Part shown: one piece after another, positions 8,429 to 16,226 of the stretch
Position numbering within the stretch: position 1 is the first letter of the stretch
Layout of the letters: every line of letters begins with the position of its first letter
Source of the DNA: Natrinema gari JCM 14663
Lineage (GTDB): Archaea > Halobacteriota > Halobacteria > Halobacteriales > Natrialbaceae
Reading direction: 5' to 3'
Length of the DNA: 64,000 nt
Assembly (NCBI RefSeq): GCF_000337175.1
Contig: NZ_AOIJ01000051.1
Location: 210,777 to 274,776 of the forward strand
The notes under the pieces: model-generated
Seen by the model: the letters and a program-made list of their open reading frames with translations, nothing else
Databases searched by the model: none
Told to the model about the DNA's origin: nothing
Translations under genes and position numbers: made by a program

Positions 8429-9454
8429 CTAGAGGAGCGTCCCGATGAGGAGATCCCCATAACAGATCGCGATCAGCAGTCCGACGAAGATCGGCACCAG
8501 AAACGGCGTCCCGGGCGAGATCCAGACCGTCTCCGCGGTCGCGAGCACCTCGAGCCCGTCGCGGAGCGTCTCGGGCGTCGTCCCGTAGGCCGAGCCGTCG
8601 ATATCGTCCAAGAACGCCGCGGCACCCCAGGGATCGTCGGACGGCGAGGCCATCTCGGACCCCCGTTCGAGCCCCGCGTCCTCGGCGGTCGACTCGAGCG
8701 TGCCGCCGTCCCCGCGAACGGGTCCATCCGCCGTCACCGCGCCGTCGGTCGGCGGGTTCGGCTCGGCCGGCAGCGTCGCCGGATCCCGGTACCGATCGGG
8801 TCGCTCGCGAAGCTCAGCCAGCGAGAGCCCCCGCCAGCGGAGGTACATCCGCAGCGCGTCGAGATCGAGCCCGCCCTGAGAGAGCCCCGCAGGCGTCTCG
8901 AGCAGGCGGCCGTGGGTCTCCGGCACCCGATCCCACGCGACCGGCCAGCCGACGATCATGACCGGGGCGATCCGTCCCGCGGCGGCGTTGCGGACGGCGA
9001 GAACGAGCGGCAACACGACACCGACCAGGACGGCGTTGGTGAGGATGGTAAACGAGAACGCGCCGACGGTCGTGGTCGACTCGAGCGGGAGCGTCCACGA
9101 GCCAAGCGTGTATTCGGGAAACGTCGGGAAGAGGACGGCGAGGACGAGCAGGGCCTTCGCGTCGGCCCCGCCGAAGCCGCCGAACCACCAGAACAGGTAG
9201 GCGATGGGAACGACCAGGCCGAGACTGATCGCCGTCGGAATCAGGAACGCGTCGGTCCAGGCGGTTCCGCCGGCGGTCCAGGCCAGCCAGCCGTCCCAGA
9301 GCAGCAGCGCAGTCCCCAGCAGGGAGAGGGGGATCCAGACGGTGCTCGAGACCCGGCGGGTCTCGATGTCGCGGTAGGCGGTCCAGGCGAAGACGGGGAC
9401 GGCGACGAGTCGAAGGAGGTCCGGACCCGTCGCGACGGCACCAGCGAGCGTCAC
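8429..9454 (-). CDS. Archaeal prepilin/preflagellin peptidase (A24 family)
   Basis: A 341-residue membrane aspartyl protease that trims class III signal peptides of archaellins and type IV pilins. Catalytic aspartates are placed as in PibD/FlaK: D29 in AYRDIETRRV, and D98 in GGFGGADAK (GxGD-like motif). Several membrane helices occupy residues 10-150, and a distinctive polar, probably cytoplasmic, insert of about 120 residues precedes two C-terminal helices ending FVGLLIAICYGDLLIGTLL. The insert makes it longer than most PibD proteins but is common in haloarchaea. ATG 9454 is the first start of the frame. Confidence 0.88.
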   Translation of the reverse strand: MTLAGAVATGPDLLRLVAVPVFAWTAYRDIETRRVSSTVWIPLSLLGTALLLWDGWLAWTAGGTAWTDAFLIPTAISLGLVVPIAYLFWWFGGFGGADAKALLVLAVLFPTFPEYTLGSWTLPLESTTTVGAFSFTILTNAVLVGVVLPLVLAVRNAAAGRIAPVMIVGWPVAWDRVPETHGRLLETPAGLSQGGLDLDALRMYLRWRGLSLAELRERPDRYRDPATLPAEPNPPTDGAVTADGPVRGDGGTLESTAEDAGLERGSEMASPSDDPWGAAAFLDDIDGSAYGTTPETLRDGLEVLATAETVWISPGTPFLVPIFVGLLIAICYGDLLIGTLL

Positions 9455-9620
9455 GACCGTTCCTCGGAAGCGCGGTCCCCTTACGTTTTCGGCCTTCCGG
9501 GCGGACGGTCACGGAACGAAGCAACGACCGGTATCGGCCACGGACCGCCGGTCATGCGCCTGGTCCCCGAAAAGCAGCGGAACAAACGGTATATCCGTCG
9601 GTACTGACAAGGGACCGCCC

Positions 9621-10133
9621 ATGAAAGAGGGCGCAGTGTGTTCGACCCTGTACGTCGGCGTGCTGCTTGTGGTTCCGGGCCTGCTGGCCTGGCTGACCGG
9701 TCAGGCGTTTATTTTCCCGAGTCTGGACCCCACTGCCTTCCTGTTAGCGACGGTTCGAGACGGGGACGTGACCGCGCCGCGGCGCGTGATCGGCGGTCAC
9801 GCCATCGGCGTCGTGGCAGGGCTAGTCGCGTATCACGCGATCGCGCCCGAGTTCGGTGTGAGCATGCCCACGGCCGCGCCGATGCTCGCGACCGCACAGC
9901 TCCGCGTCGTCGCCAGCGGCGTGGTCGCCGCCGTCCTCACGACGGGCGGGATGCTCGCGACCGAGACGGTCCACCCGCCCGCCTGTGCGACGACGCTGAT
10001 CGTCTCCCTGGGGCTCCTCCCGTCGCTCGTCGACGGCGCGCTCATCGTGGTCGCCGTCGTCGTCCTCGTCGCCGTGCACGAACTCGTCGTGCACGGGCCG
10101 GCGTTCAGCGGCTCCTCTCGGGGGCGTCGCTGA
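9621..10133 (+). CDS. HPP family membrane protein
   Basis: A 170-residue integral membrane protein with about five hydrophobic segments. The motif ETVHPPACATTLIVSLG (about residues 115-131) contains the HPP that names the family, and PSLDPTAFLLA near residue 35 is also typical. Some bacterial and plastid HPP proteins transport nitrite; the substrate here is unknown. The last 29 bp overlap the 3' end of the convergent phosphatase gene at 10105. Confidence 0.85.
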   Translation: MKEGAVCSTLYVGVLLVVPGLLAWLTGQAFIFPSLDPTAFLLATVRDGDVTAPRRVIGGHAIGVVAGLVAYHAIAPEFGVSMPTAAPMLATAQLRVVASGVVAAVLTTGGMLATETVHPPACATTLIVSLGLLPSLVDGALIVVAVVVLVAVHELVVHGPAFSGSSRGRR

Positions 10134-10563
10134 ACTCGTCGAAGAGCGCGGCGACGCGGTCCTCGATCCCGTCGCGGATTGCACGGACTGCCTCGAGCTC
10201 GCGACCGTCCGGGTCCTCAAGCGCCCAGTCGCGAACGTCGACGGCTGCGTCCACGTCGCCGAGTTCGAGCGTCGAACAGCCCATCGTCGCGACGGTGTCA
10301 CACGAGCGGAGGGTGTCGGGGGTGATCTCCCGGGGTGTTCGGTCGGTGAGGTCGACGCCGACTTCGTTCATGACGGCGATCACGCCCTCGTGAACGCCGT
10401 CGGCGGGACGGGTGCCGCCGGTCAGGATTTCGACGCGGTCCACGAGGCCACGGCGGTCACGTTCGCGTTCGGCGAACGCGGTGGCCATCTGGGAGCGGCC
10501 GGCGTTCTGGACGCACACGAAGGCGATACGAATCGGGTCGTCTACAGTGGGTTCTGTTGCCAT
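10105..10563 (-). CDS. Low-molecular-weight phosphatase / ArsC-type arsenate reductase
   Basis: A 152-residue protein with the phosphate-binding loop CVQNAGR (CX5R) at residues 17-23 in IAFVCVQNAGRSQMA, the hallmark shared by LMW protein tyrosine phosphatases and thioredoxin-coupled arsenate reductases. TGGTRPADGVHEGVI and ITPDTLRSCDTVATMGC fit the ArsC branch, and C95/C102-type cysteines could act as the resolving pair, but no ars operon surrounds it. It is convergent with and overlaps the HPP gene by 29 bp. Confidence 0.85.
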   Translation of the reverse strand: MATEPTVDDPIRIAFVCVQNAGRSQMATAFAERERDRRGLVDRVEILTGGTRPADGVHEGVIAVMNEVGVDLTDRTPREITPDTLRSCDTVATMGCSTLELGDVDAAVDVRDWALEDPDGRELEAVRAIRDGIEDRVAALFDEFSDAPERSR

Positions 10564-10768
10564 GATTGTGGGTTGCGTGGGTAGTCGTCGGTCGGTGATT
10601 CGGCTGTCGTTGCCTCAAGGCGTTCTCGACAGTCGCCAAGCACCAGCACCGCGGTCAGCCTCGAGAACGCGCCGGTCGCGGACACGTCAGTAACGAAAGT
10701 GAAACGCGATCCCGAAATCGGGATCGCCGGCAATAGCGCACGAAGCGCCGGTATCGGTTCCATCCTGT

Positions 10769-10777
10769 TTTATAACT
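10769..10777 (+). promoter_or_regulatory. TATA-like box of the AT-rich four-gene operon
   Basis: TTTATAACT lies 21-29 bp before the ATG at 10798, so a leaderless transcript is likely. The base composition changes from GC-rich to AT-rich at about this point. It is the only good promoter-like site seen in the operon, whose four genes are joined by 4-bp gaps or overlaps. Confidence 0.6.
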
Positions 10778-10797
10778 CTCTTGGACCACCATGTAGT

Positions 10798-11598
10798 ATG
10801 GAGATCGAGCCGAAGATTCGATTTGCAATTGAACACATCACCTTCGGATACGGTGTTCACTATCTTCTGCAGGTTCTTCTTCTCCAGTTCGCATCACTAT
10901 TTCTATCATTCCAGTTCTCTAAGGATCTTGTATTGGAAGTTGAAAAAAAGAGCCTCTTTATGATAGTATACAGTGGTGCCTCAGTCATATTCGTTCTAAT
11001 ACTACTTCTGTTCGTCAAAAGAATGAGCGAGCGGACTCTTTCACCAAAACTCCACAGAAAATCTAATATTTTGGTCTCGGCAGCAGGGTACTTTCTCGCG
11101 TCTGGTGTGATAGTTGTTTTCGGATATGTTATTCTGATCCATGCTACCTCCCGTGGAACAGGAATTGGGGCGCTTGATTACGTATTCTCAGTCATGCTTA
11201 CAGCACTATTTGCAACTCTACTTGCTGTTGGTTATCACGCTCGCGTAGTTGATGACCAACCTGACCGAGATCGTATCATCAATACGATCTCCAAGTGGGA
11301 GGAATCTTTCTCTTGGGTCGAATACGAAGAAGGTACGGAAGGCCGGAAGTCGACACGTGAAGAGTTTGGATCTTCATTAGAAGAAATATCTGACCTACTA
11401 TCCATGGCAAAGACAAAGGACGGACGCGAATTGAAAGATGAATTTGAATCATGGAGGTCGTCTTTTGAACAGCATAGTCAGCTATCCAAAGAAACAATTA
11501 TCAGGGGACAGCAGAACAAAGGGAATGAACGGTTAGAACAGGAACACAAACAACTAGAGGAAATTCGGGACCAGTTTCAAGTGATAAAAGGGTCATAA
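10798..11598 (+). CDS. Four-pass membrane protein with coiled cytoplasmic tail (first gene of the candidate defence operon)
   Basis: A 266-residue protein, starting at ATG 10798 rather than the in-frame ATG at 10699 because a TATA-like box lies between them. Hydrophobic segments at about residues 17-38, 50-70, 86-108 and 122-143 suggest four membrane passes. Residues 150-266 are polar and largely helical (EEFGSSLEEISDLLSMAKTK, ERLEQEHKQLEEIRDQFQVI), probably coiled coil in the cytoplasm. No recognised domain. Codon use is AT-rich (many AAA, ATT, GAA), unlike neighbours outside the operon. Being a membrane protein at the head of an ATPase operon, it may be the effector or sensor; that is inference. 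Confidence 0.8.
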   Translation: MEIEPKIRFAIEHITFGYGVHYLLQVLLLQFASLFLSFQFSKDLVLEVEKKSLFMIVYSGASVIFVLILLLFVKRMSERTLSPKLHRKSNILVSAAGYFLASGVIVVFGYVILIHATSRGTGIGALDYVFSVMLTALFATLLAVGYHARVVDDQPDRDRIINTISKWEESFSWVEYEEGTEGRKSTREEFGSSLEEISDLLSMAKTKDGRELKDEFESWRSSFEQHSQLSKETIIRGQQNKGNERLEQEHKQLEEIRDQFQVIKGS

Positions 11599-11602
11599 GA
11601 CA

Positions 11603-12109
11603 GTGCAACCGTATAAGAAATTAGAGGACGTGGTTCCTCACGAGGAGAATATACTGATCCTCACTACTAGTGATACCTGTTTCAATTACGATTTTTCGGA
11701 TATTGTTGAAGAGATTCGGGAAGGAATCCGCGGAGACAAATTACTTATTGAAGAATATTACCATTCTCTATCAGATTTGTCTAACCGAGACAAGTTGATT
11801 CAAAACAGTGTTTGGGTCATCCATTGGAATGAATGCCTAAAGGATGACCAGTACCCCCAGTTAGGATTTTATTTGGAGACACGAAGTTACCCTAATGAAG
11901 CAGAAGTTATCATCTGCGTTGACGGTGGTTCTGCCACAGTATCCAAAGTAGAGTCAGAATATCCGCATCTTACTGTTGCATCCAGCAAAGAGCAGTTAGT
12001 AGCATACTCACGGGGTCATTTGAATACCGCGAACCCGATAACAAAAGGCGGCCGCAAGAAGATCAAGCGGTGGAATGAAGAGGTTTGTGAAGACTTGGGG
12101 GTGATCTGA
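11603..12109 (+). CDS. 168-residue protein of the candidate defence operon, unknown function
   Basis: It starts at GTG 11603, only 4 bp after the upstream stop, and its stop overlaps the next ATG (TGATG at 12107). The pattern of short hydrophobic strands and helices (ENILILTTSD, QNSVWVIHWNE, EAEVIICVDGG, HLTVASSKEQLVAYSRG) suggests an alpha/beta sandwich, perhaps Rossmann-like or TIR-like, but no catalytic motif is certain. The C-terminus is basic (KGGRKKIKRWNEEV). Translation coupling on both sides argues that it works with its neighbours. Candidate enzyme-type effector or adaptor. Confidence 0.75.
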   Translation: MQPYKKLEDVVPHEENILILTTSDTCFNYDFSDIVEEIREGIRGDKLLIEEYYHSLSDLSNRDKLIQNSVWVIHWNECLKDDQYPQLGFYLETRSYPNEAEVIICVDGGSATVSKVESEYPHLTVASSKEQLVAYSRGHLNTANPITKGGRKKIKRWNEEVCEDLGVI

Positions 12110-13044
12110 TGCCTAGTGAATGGAAGGTACTGAAACGGGCAGTTGAGTCGCTTGACCTTACTAGTGATGAATTTGAAGATTATGTAATGGTCATCACAGA
12201 TGTATACGGTGATGCCATTGCTAGCTCCGGCGATTTTGAAGACTTTAGCGAGGAATACTATGATTTCCTCAATAGAAAAGTGTTCCCGCACGAGAGGGTG
12301 ATTTCAACTCTTAGAGAAGCAGGAGTATCCGAAGAAGACTTGATTGTCTTTCAGGATGGCGAGGTCCCTTGCGATGATCTTGTGAAGACATGGAACAAGA
12401 TCGAGTTTAATATTGACGAGCTTGTGGACATGGCGATGATGCTCAAATTGGTGAAAGATTATTCCTTTTATTCTGAGAACGATATGATCGAATCTCGATA
12501 CCGTTTCCAGAAATTGCTGTATTTCATCAATAAATACCTCAAGAAAGAAGAATCCTATACCATCAGTAACTCTGTGGGTGGAGAACTCGGAATGCTGGAC
12601 AGAACAGGTTATCGTTACCGGTTCACGAGACGAGATTCAGGACCGTATTCCAACGTGGCCTATGAGGATAAGAATCGTCTGTACGCATGGAGTTTGATAG
12701 ATGAACTAGTCGTTTCGGAGGATGGTACTGGCGAGGTCGCTGAACGAAACCGACGATACGGAATAAAATTAACCCCACGAGGAGAGGCGATGGTAAAACG
12801 GGTCTACGACCGGATCGAAGAATCAGATAGTGTCATAATCTACTCATGGAACGACACCCAGAACAAGGTCGTTAGAGAGATCGCAGGGATGTCACATGAC
12901 GAACTAACTAATATGGTTAAAGGAGATAAAAGCCTACTGCGAGCAGAGAGCGGAGATGAGTTACTGGTTGGTCCAGAGAAAAAGTTCCAAACTAGTGAGA
13001 TCAATTTCGTGGAAGAACTAACGGAGGAGATCGCTCATGGCTAG
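12109..13044 (+). CDS. YwgA-like protein of the candidate defence operon
   Basis: A 311-residue protein. Residues about 125-230 resemble the YwgA/Panacea-like helical DNA- or partner-binding fold: RFQKLLYFI at 132-140, YRYRFTRRDSGPYS at 168-181, and a winged-helix-like end YGIKLTPRGE at 217-226. The N-terminal 120 residues are helical and acidic with no known match. Its start overlaps the previous stop by one base and its end overlaps the next gene by 8 bp, so it is tightly coupled to the ATPase gene. In known three-component ABC ATPase systems a middle component joins ATPase and effector; this gene has the right position for that, which is inference. Confidence 0.8.
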   Translation: MPSEWKVLKRAVESLDLTSDEFEDYVMVITDVYGDAIASSGDFEDFSEEYYDFLNRKVFPHERVISTLREAGVSEEDLIVFQDGEVPCDDLVKTWNKIEFNIDELVDMAMMLKLVKDYSFYSENDMIESRYRFQKLLYFINKYLKKEESYTISNSVGGELGMLDRTGYRYRFTRRDSGPYSNVAYEDKNRLYAWSLIDELVVSEDGTGEVAERNRRYGIKLTPRGEAMVKRVYDRIEESDSVIIYSWNDTQNKVVREIAGMSHDELTNMVKGDKSLLRAESGDELLVGPEKKFQTSEINFVEELTEEIAHG

Positions 13045-15088
13045 TCGCGAAGAAGTGATTAGTAGCGTTGTTTCTGATCTCGAACAGAAAAAAGGCATTG
13101 AGCCAGAAGACATTGAAGAAGGCGAAAATATCCTACGAGAGAATTATGATACTCTTGATTTCCCTGTAGGTCGAGTCACTCTACAGCGTATTTGGATAGA
13201 TAAATTCAGAAATCTAAATGATGAAGATGTCCGATTTGAGAATCAGAATACAGTTCTTTATGGAGAAAATGATAGTGGGAAAACAGCTGTCTTGGAAGCT
13301 ATTCGGTTTAACTTATTTGGACGGCAAGAGAGGCAGAGAATAACACTCCCCGACCCCATTCAACATGACAAAAACTCACTCACTACTGTCGGAAATTGGA
13401 CGGTAGACAGTCAACACCATCTTATTCGACGATCTATGGAAAAAGAGGGGTCGGCATATGTTGGTCATCAACGTCCAAAATTAGTTTTCGACCCTAATTC
13501 CGAAGATGCCAATCCACATCAAGCCCGAAATACCCAACAGGATATCTCAGAAGCATTTGGTCTCTGGCCGGTTGAATCCCGTGAGTTAGGCCGCTATAAT
13601 ATATTCTCACTATTCTGTTTGATGGCTCCTGACTTTAAGACCTTCCTGAGGTGGCAGGACAAGGACGACTTCCTAGACCTCCTGTTTGGGATGGACATGG
13701 CGAGTGCGATCAATCAAAGCAAGACTCTGAGGCAGAATAAGTACGCAATATCTGACGAGGAGAAAACAGCACCAGAAGAGTTGGCAGTTGCAAAAAGCCG
13801 CATAGACGAAATTGAAGAGAGACTATCAAAGCTGTATGGATATAAAGAGCGAGTAAACGAGATTATTTCAGCCAAGAAAGACGAGCTGCGTTCAGTCAAT
13901 GACGTAATTCAGAGGGATGATGAGTATCAGAGACTCAAAGAACTCGAATCAAAGCGGCTTCGGCTGGAACGCCAAGTGAGTAAACTGGAATCTGAAAAAC
14001 GAGAAACGCGTGGCGATCTCCGGCAAAAACGAGTGCGCATAGAGCGGTTGGAAGAGATGCAGATGGGCGAGGACCTTCATTCCACCGCTCAGGAACTACA
14101 GAAGTACATGAATGTACCCGATCGGTGTCCTGTCTGTACCAACGATGTAGATGATACCCAGCGCCGTCGGCTACTGCAAGAGGGTAGCTGCCCCCTTTGT
14201 GCAAAACCTGTTCCAACGGAACGAATCGAAATTGGATCGGAAAGAGATGTTGAAGAATCAATTGAGGAACAGGAGAAAATGGCAGAGGAGTTGGTCGAGC
14301 TGCGAGACGAAGAGAGGAAATTAGAGGGAGAATTTAAGAGACTGGTTAGGGAACTTCAGGAGAAGGAGTCTGAGCTAGAGCGAGTAGAAAGCCAGATAGA
14401 GGACAACAGTGCGGAAAGACTTCTCGAATATCAGGATGAATTAGAGAAGACGGTTTCTGACCTAGAGGGAACGGCCACCGCGATCCAAGTCGAAGTAAAC
14501 GCTAACAAGAGGGAGTTAGAGAGTTTGGAAGAGGAGATGGATAAACTTCAAGGTGCATATGAATCCCGCAAATTAAAATCTCGAAAGATACAGGCTCTAT
14601 CGTCTTTTGAGAAGTCTGTGAATTATCATATAGAGCAAGAACGGGCCAGTCTAAAGAATGAACTTGAATCAGAAATGAACACTCTACTAAAGTATTTCAA
14701 AGAGGGATCTTTCGCAGATGCGGACGAGGTGACGTTCGATAGCCAAGGCGGGTATAATTTTACTGTTGAGATGGATGTGCAAGATGACATTCCGTCAAGT
14801 CGTCATAATCAGAATTCGAACGAAGGCAAAATCCTTGCCCTGCTGTTCCATACTACAGTACTAAAACTGCTTTCAAAGCAGAGCAATACCATCCCAATTC
14901 GGATGTTCTTAATTGATTCCCCTTATTCTGATGCACCTGATACTGGAAATGCTCCCGACATCACCCGATTTTTATCAGCACTTCCCGACATCCTTCCTGA
15001 CTACCAAATCATTCTTACAGTAGCCGACACCTCAATGGTTGAGAGGCAGGACTTTAGCGGCGATTATAAAATACGGAATTTCTCATAA
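13037..15088 (+). CDS. Rad50/SMC-like coiled-coil ATPase of the candidate defence operon
   Basis: A 683-residue protein. Walker A is GENDSGKT at 76-83. Long coiled coils run at about 240-360 and 400-550. Between them is an apex with CPVC (364-367) and CPLC (385-388). An ABC signature-like segment is NSNEGKILALLF near 593-604, and Walker B is MFLIDSP near 623-629. Order and spacing match Rad50/SbcC/RecN-type ATPases but the protein is shorter than Rad50 (about 850-900). The apex has two CxxC pairs instead of the single zinc-hook CxxC. No Mre11 partner is encoded nearby. AT-rich codon use. A DNA-end or foreign-DNA sensing ATPase is the likely role; OLD nucleases are excluded because no Toprim domain is seen. 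Confidence 0.88.
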   Translation: MASREEVISSVVSDLEQKKGIEPEDIEEGENILRENYDTLDFPVGRVTLQRIWIDKFRNLNDEDVRFENQNTVLYGENDSGKTAVLEAIRFNLFGRQERQRITLPDPIQHDKNSLTTVGNWTVDSQHHLIRRSMEKEGSAYVGHQRPKLVFDPNSEDANPHQARNTQQDISEAFGLWPVESRELGRYNIFSLFCLMAPDFKTFLRWQDKDDFLDLLFGMDMASAINQSKTLRQNKYAISDEEKTAPEELAVAKSRIDEIEERLSKLYGYKERVNEIISAKKDELRSVNDVIQRDDEYQRLKELESKRLRLERQVSKLESEKRETRGDLRQKRVRIERLEEMQMGEDLHSTAQELQKYMNVPDRCPVCTNDVDDTQRRRLLQEGSCPLCAKPVPTERIEIGSERDVEESIEEQEKMAEELVELRDEERKLEGEFKRLVRELQEKESELERVESQIEDNSAERLLEYQDELEKTVSDLEGTATAIQVEVNANKRELESLEEEMDKLQGAYESRKLKSRKIQALSSFEKSVNYHIEQERASLKNELESEMNTLLKYFKEGSFADADEVTFDSQGGYNFTVEMDVQDDIPSSRHNQNSNEGKILALLFHTTVLKLLSKQSNTIPIRMFLIDSPYSDAPDTGNAPDITRFLSALPDILPDYQIILTVADTSMVERQDFSGDYKIRNFS

Positions 15089-15310
15089 CTTGCCTCGGTG
15101 TGATTTCGTTCTAAATATGAATCTCGAGTTTGTCAAGCCAATAATCCAGTAACATTGCTCAACCAGTACACTATCCTCCCTTCTACCATTTCGAGTCTTA
15201 AACTGGGAGATTCCAAGAACTGCGAGAAGCGAAGCTATCGACGCCCAAAAATATGGAAACCGGGTTTATGAACCGCGTCCCGGCTGTTAACAATTATTAG
15301 CTGCTGTGTC

Positions 15311-15700
15311 TTAGATGACGCGGTTCTGCAGGTAGTCGAGGTGCTTGGCGTTGTAGACGATTTTGACCTCGTCAGTCTCGGCGGACCCGATGCAGGTCAG
15401 GCGGACGTTTTTCTCCTCGACCTCTTCGTCGGAGAGGATCTGCTGCATGTCCATGTCGATCTCGCCCTCGAAGACGATCGCGGCGCAGTTCGCACAGGCA
15501 CCGGCGCGACACGAGAAGGGCCAGTCGTAGCCCTGTGCTTCGGCCGCCTCGAGGATGTATTCGCCCTCGGCGACTTCGAGCGAGCCGTAGTCCTCCTCGT
15601 CGAGGCCGGCATCGGCGGCCTGCTCGAAGAGGTCGTCGTCGTCCATGTCCCAGCCCTGATCGTCCAGTACTTCGTAGTTGAGGTATTCTACCGTGGGCAT
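15311..15700 (-). CDS. fdx: Haloarchaeal [2Fe-2S] ferredoxin
   Basis: A 129-residue plant-type ferredoxin, the electron carrier used by haloarchaeal 2-oxoacid oxidoreductases. Cluster ligands are C64, C69, C72 and C103 (CRAGACANC plus RLTCIG). Residues 10-42 form the acidic insertion ([15 protein letters not shown]) characteristic of halophilic ferredoxins, and the C-terminus [13 protein letters not shown] is typical. ATG 15700 gives the usual [14 protein letters not shown] start; the frame is open upstream to 15790 but without a better start. Normal GC content returns here after the AT-rich operon. Confidence 0.96.
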   Translation of the reverse strand: MPTVEYLNYEVLDDQGWDMDDDDLFEQAADAGLDEEDYGSLEVAEGEYILEAAEAQGYDWPFSCRAGACANCAAIVFEGEIDMDMQQILSDEEVEEKNVRLTCIGSAETDEVKIVYNAKHLDYLQNRVI

Positions 15701-16226
15701 CACTCTGCGATTCGAGTCCCGCACTGGTATAGCTTGCTGTTCAGTCCTAAATTGTCTTTGAGCCAGAATTGACCAATTCGGAGGAAACAATGCCTCGGTT
15801 CGTTACAAGAGGAGTGCTCGAGCGGCAGAGGAAGCAGAAATGTCCGAACGTATTCGCAGGACCGGTGCGTTCGTTGCCGGGTCCGAAATTCAGGGGGGAC
15901 GCCCATTGACATGCCGCCGAGTCGAGGGGATGGTCCGACGGAGCGCGACAGCGGGACGAGGAGAAAGAACACGTCCGCCAACCCGGCCGAGGCGAAGGGG
16001 ATGCTCCTCAAGGCGATTGCAGAACCGACGGCCCCGTCGGGACGGCATTACAGCAGCGAGGTCACGAGGTCCGGTGACGGTGAACCGAGGGCCGGCATTG
16101 GCACCGATGGGCCGGCACTGTTGCCGCATGCGGGGTCGTAGCTCCAACGAAAGCAGACGGCGTCTTGCCGGAACTACCCGGATCGGATACCGGAGACGGC
16201 TGTTCCGGTCGAGCACCGCCGTCGGA
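15701..16226. other. 526-bp intergenic stretch with no convincing gene
   Basis: Between the ferredoxin start and the 3' end of the first PiT-like gene. Several frames are open but their translations are Arg/Pro-rich and show neither the acidic composition nor the third-position GC pattern of real genes here. It presumably holds the ferredoxin promoter (AT-rich CAATTTAGGA on the minus strand near 15745-15755). I see no repeat, tRNA or recognisable pseudogene. Confidence 0.5.

Noticed and set aside
13037-15088. OLD-family nuclease (Gabija/PARIS-type) for the ATPase
   Set aside because: No Toprim domain; the two ATPase halves are at the chain ends with a coiled coil between them, as in Rad50/SMC.
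10564-15310. Integrative element boundaries for the AT-rich operon
   Set aside because: No tRNA, integrase or flanking direct repeat could be seen; the composition change alone does not define ends.
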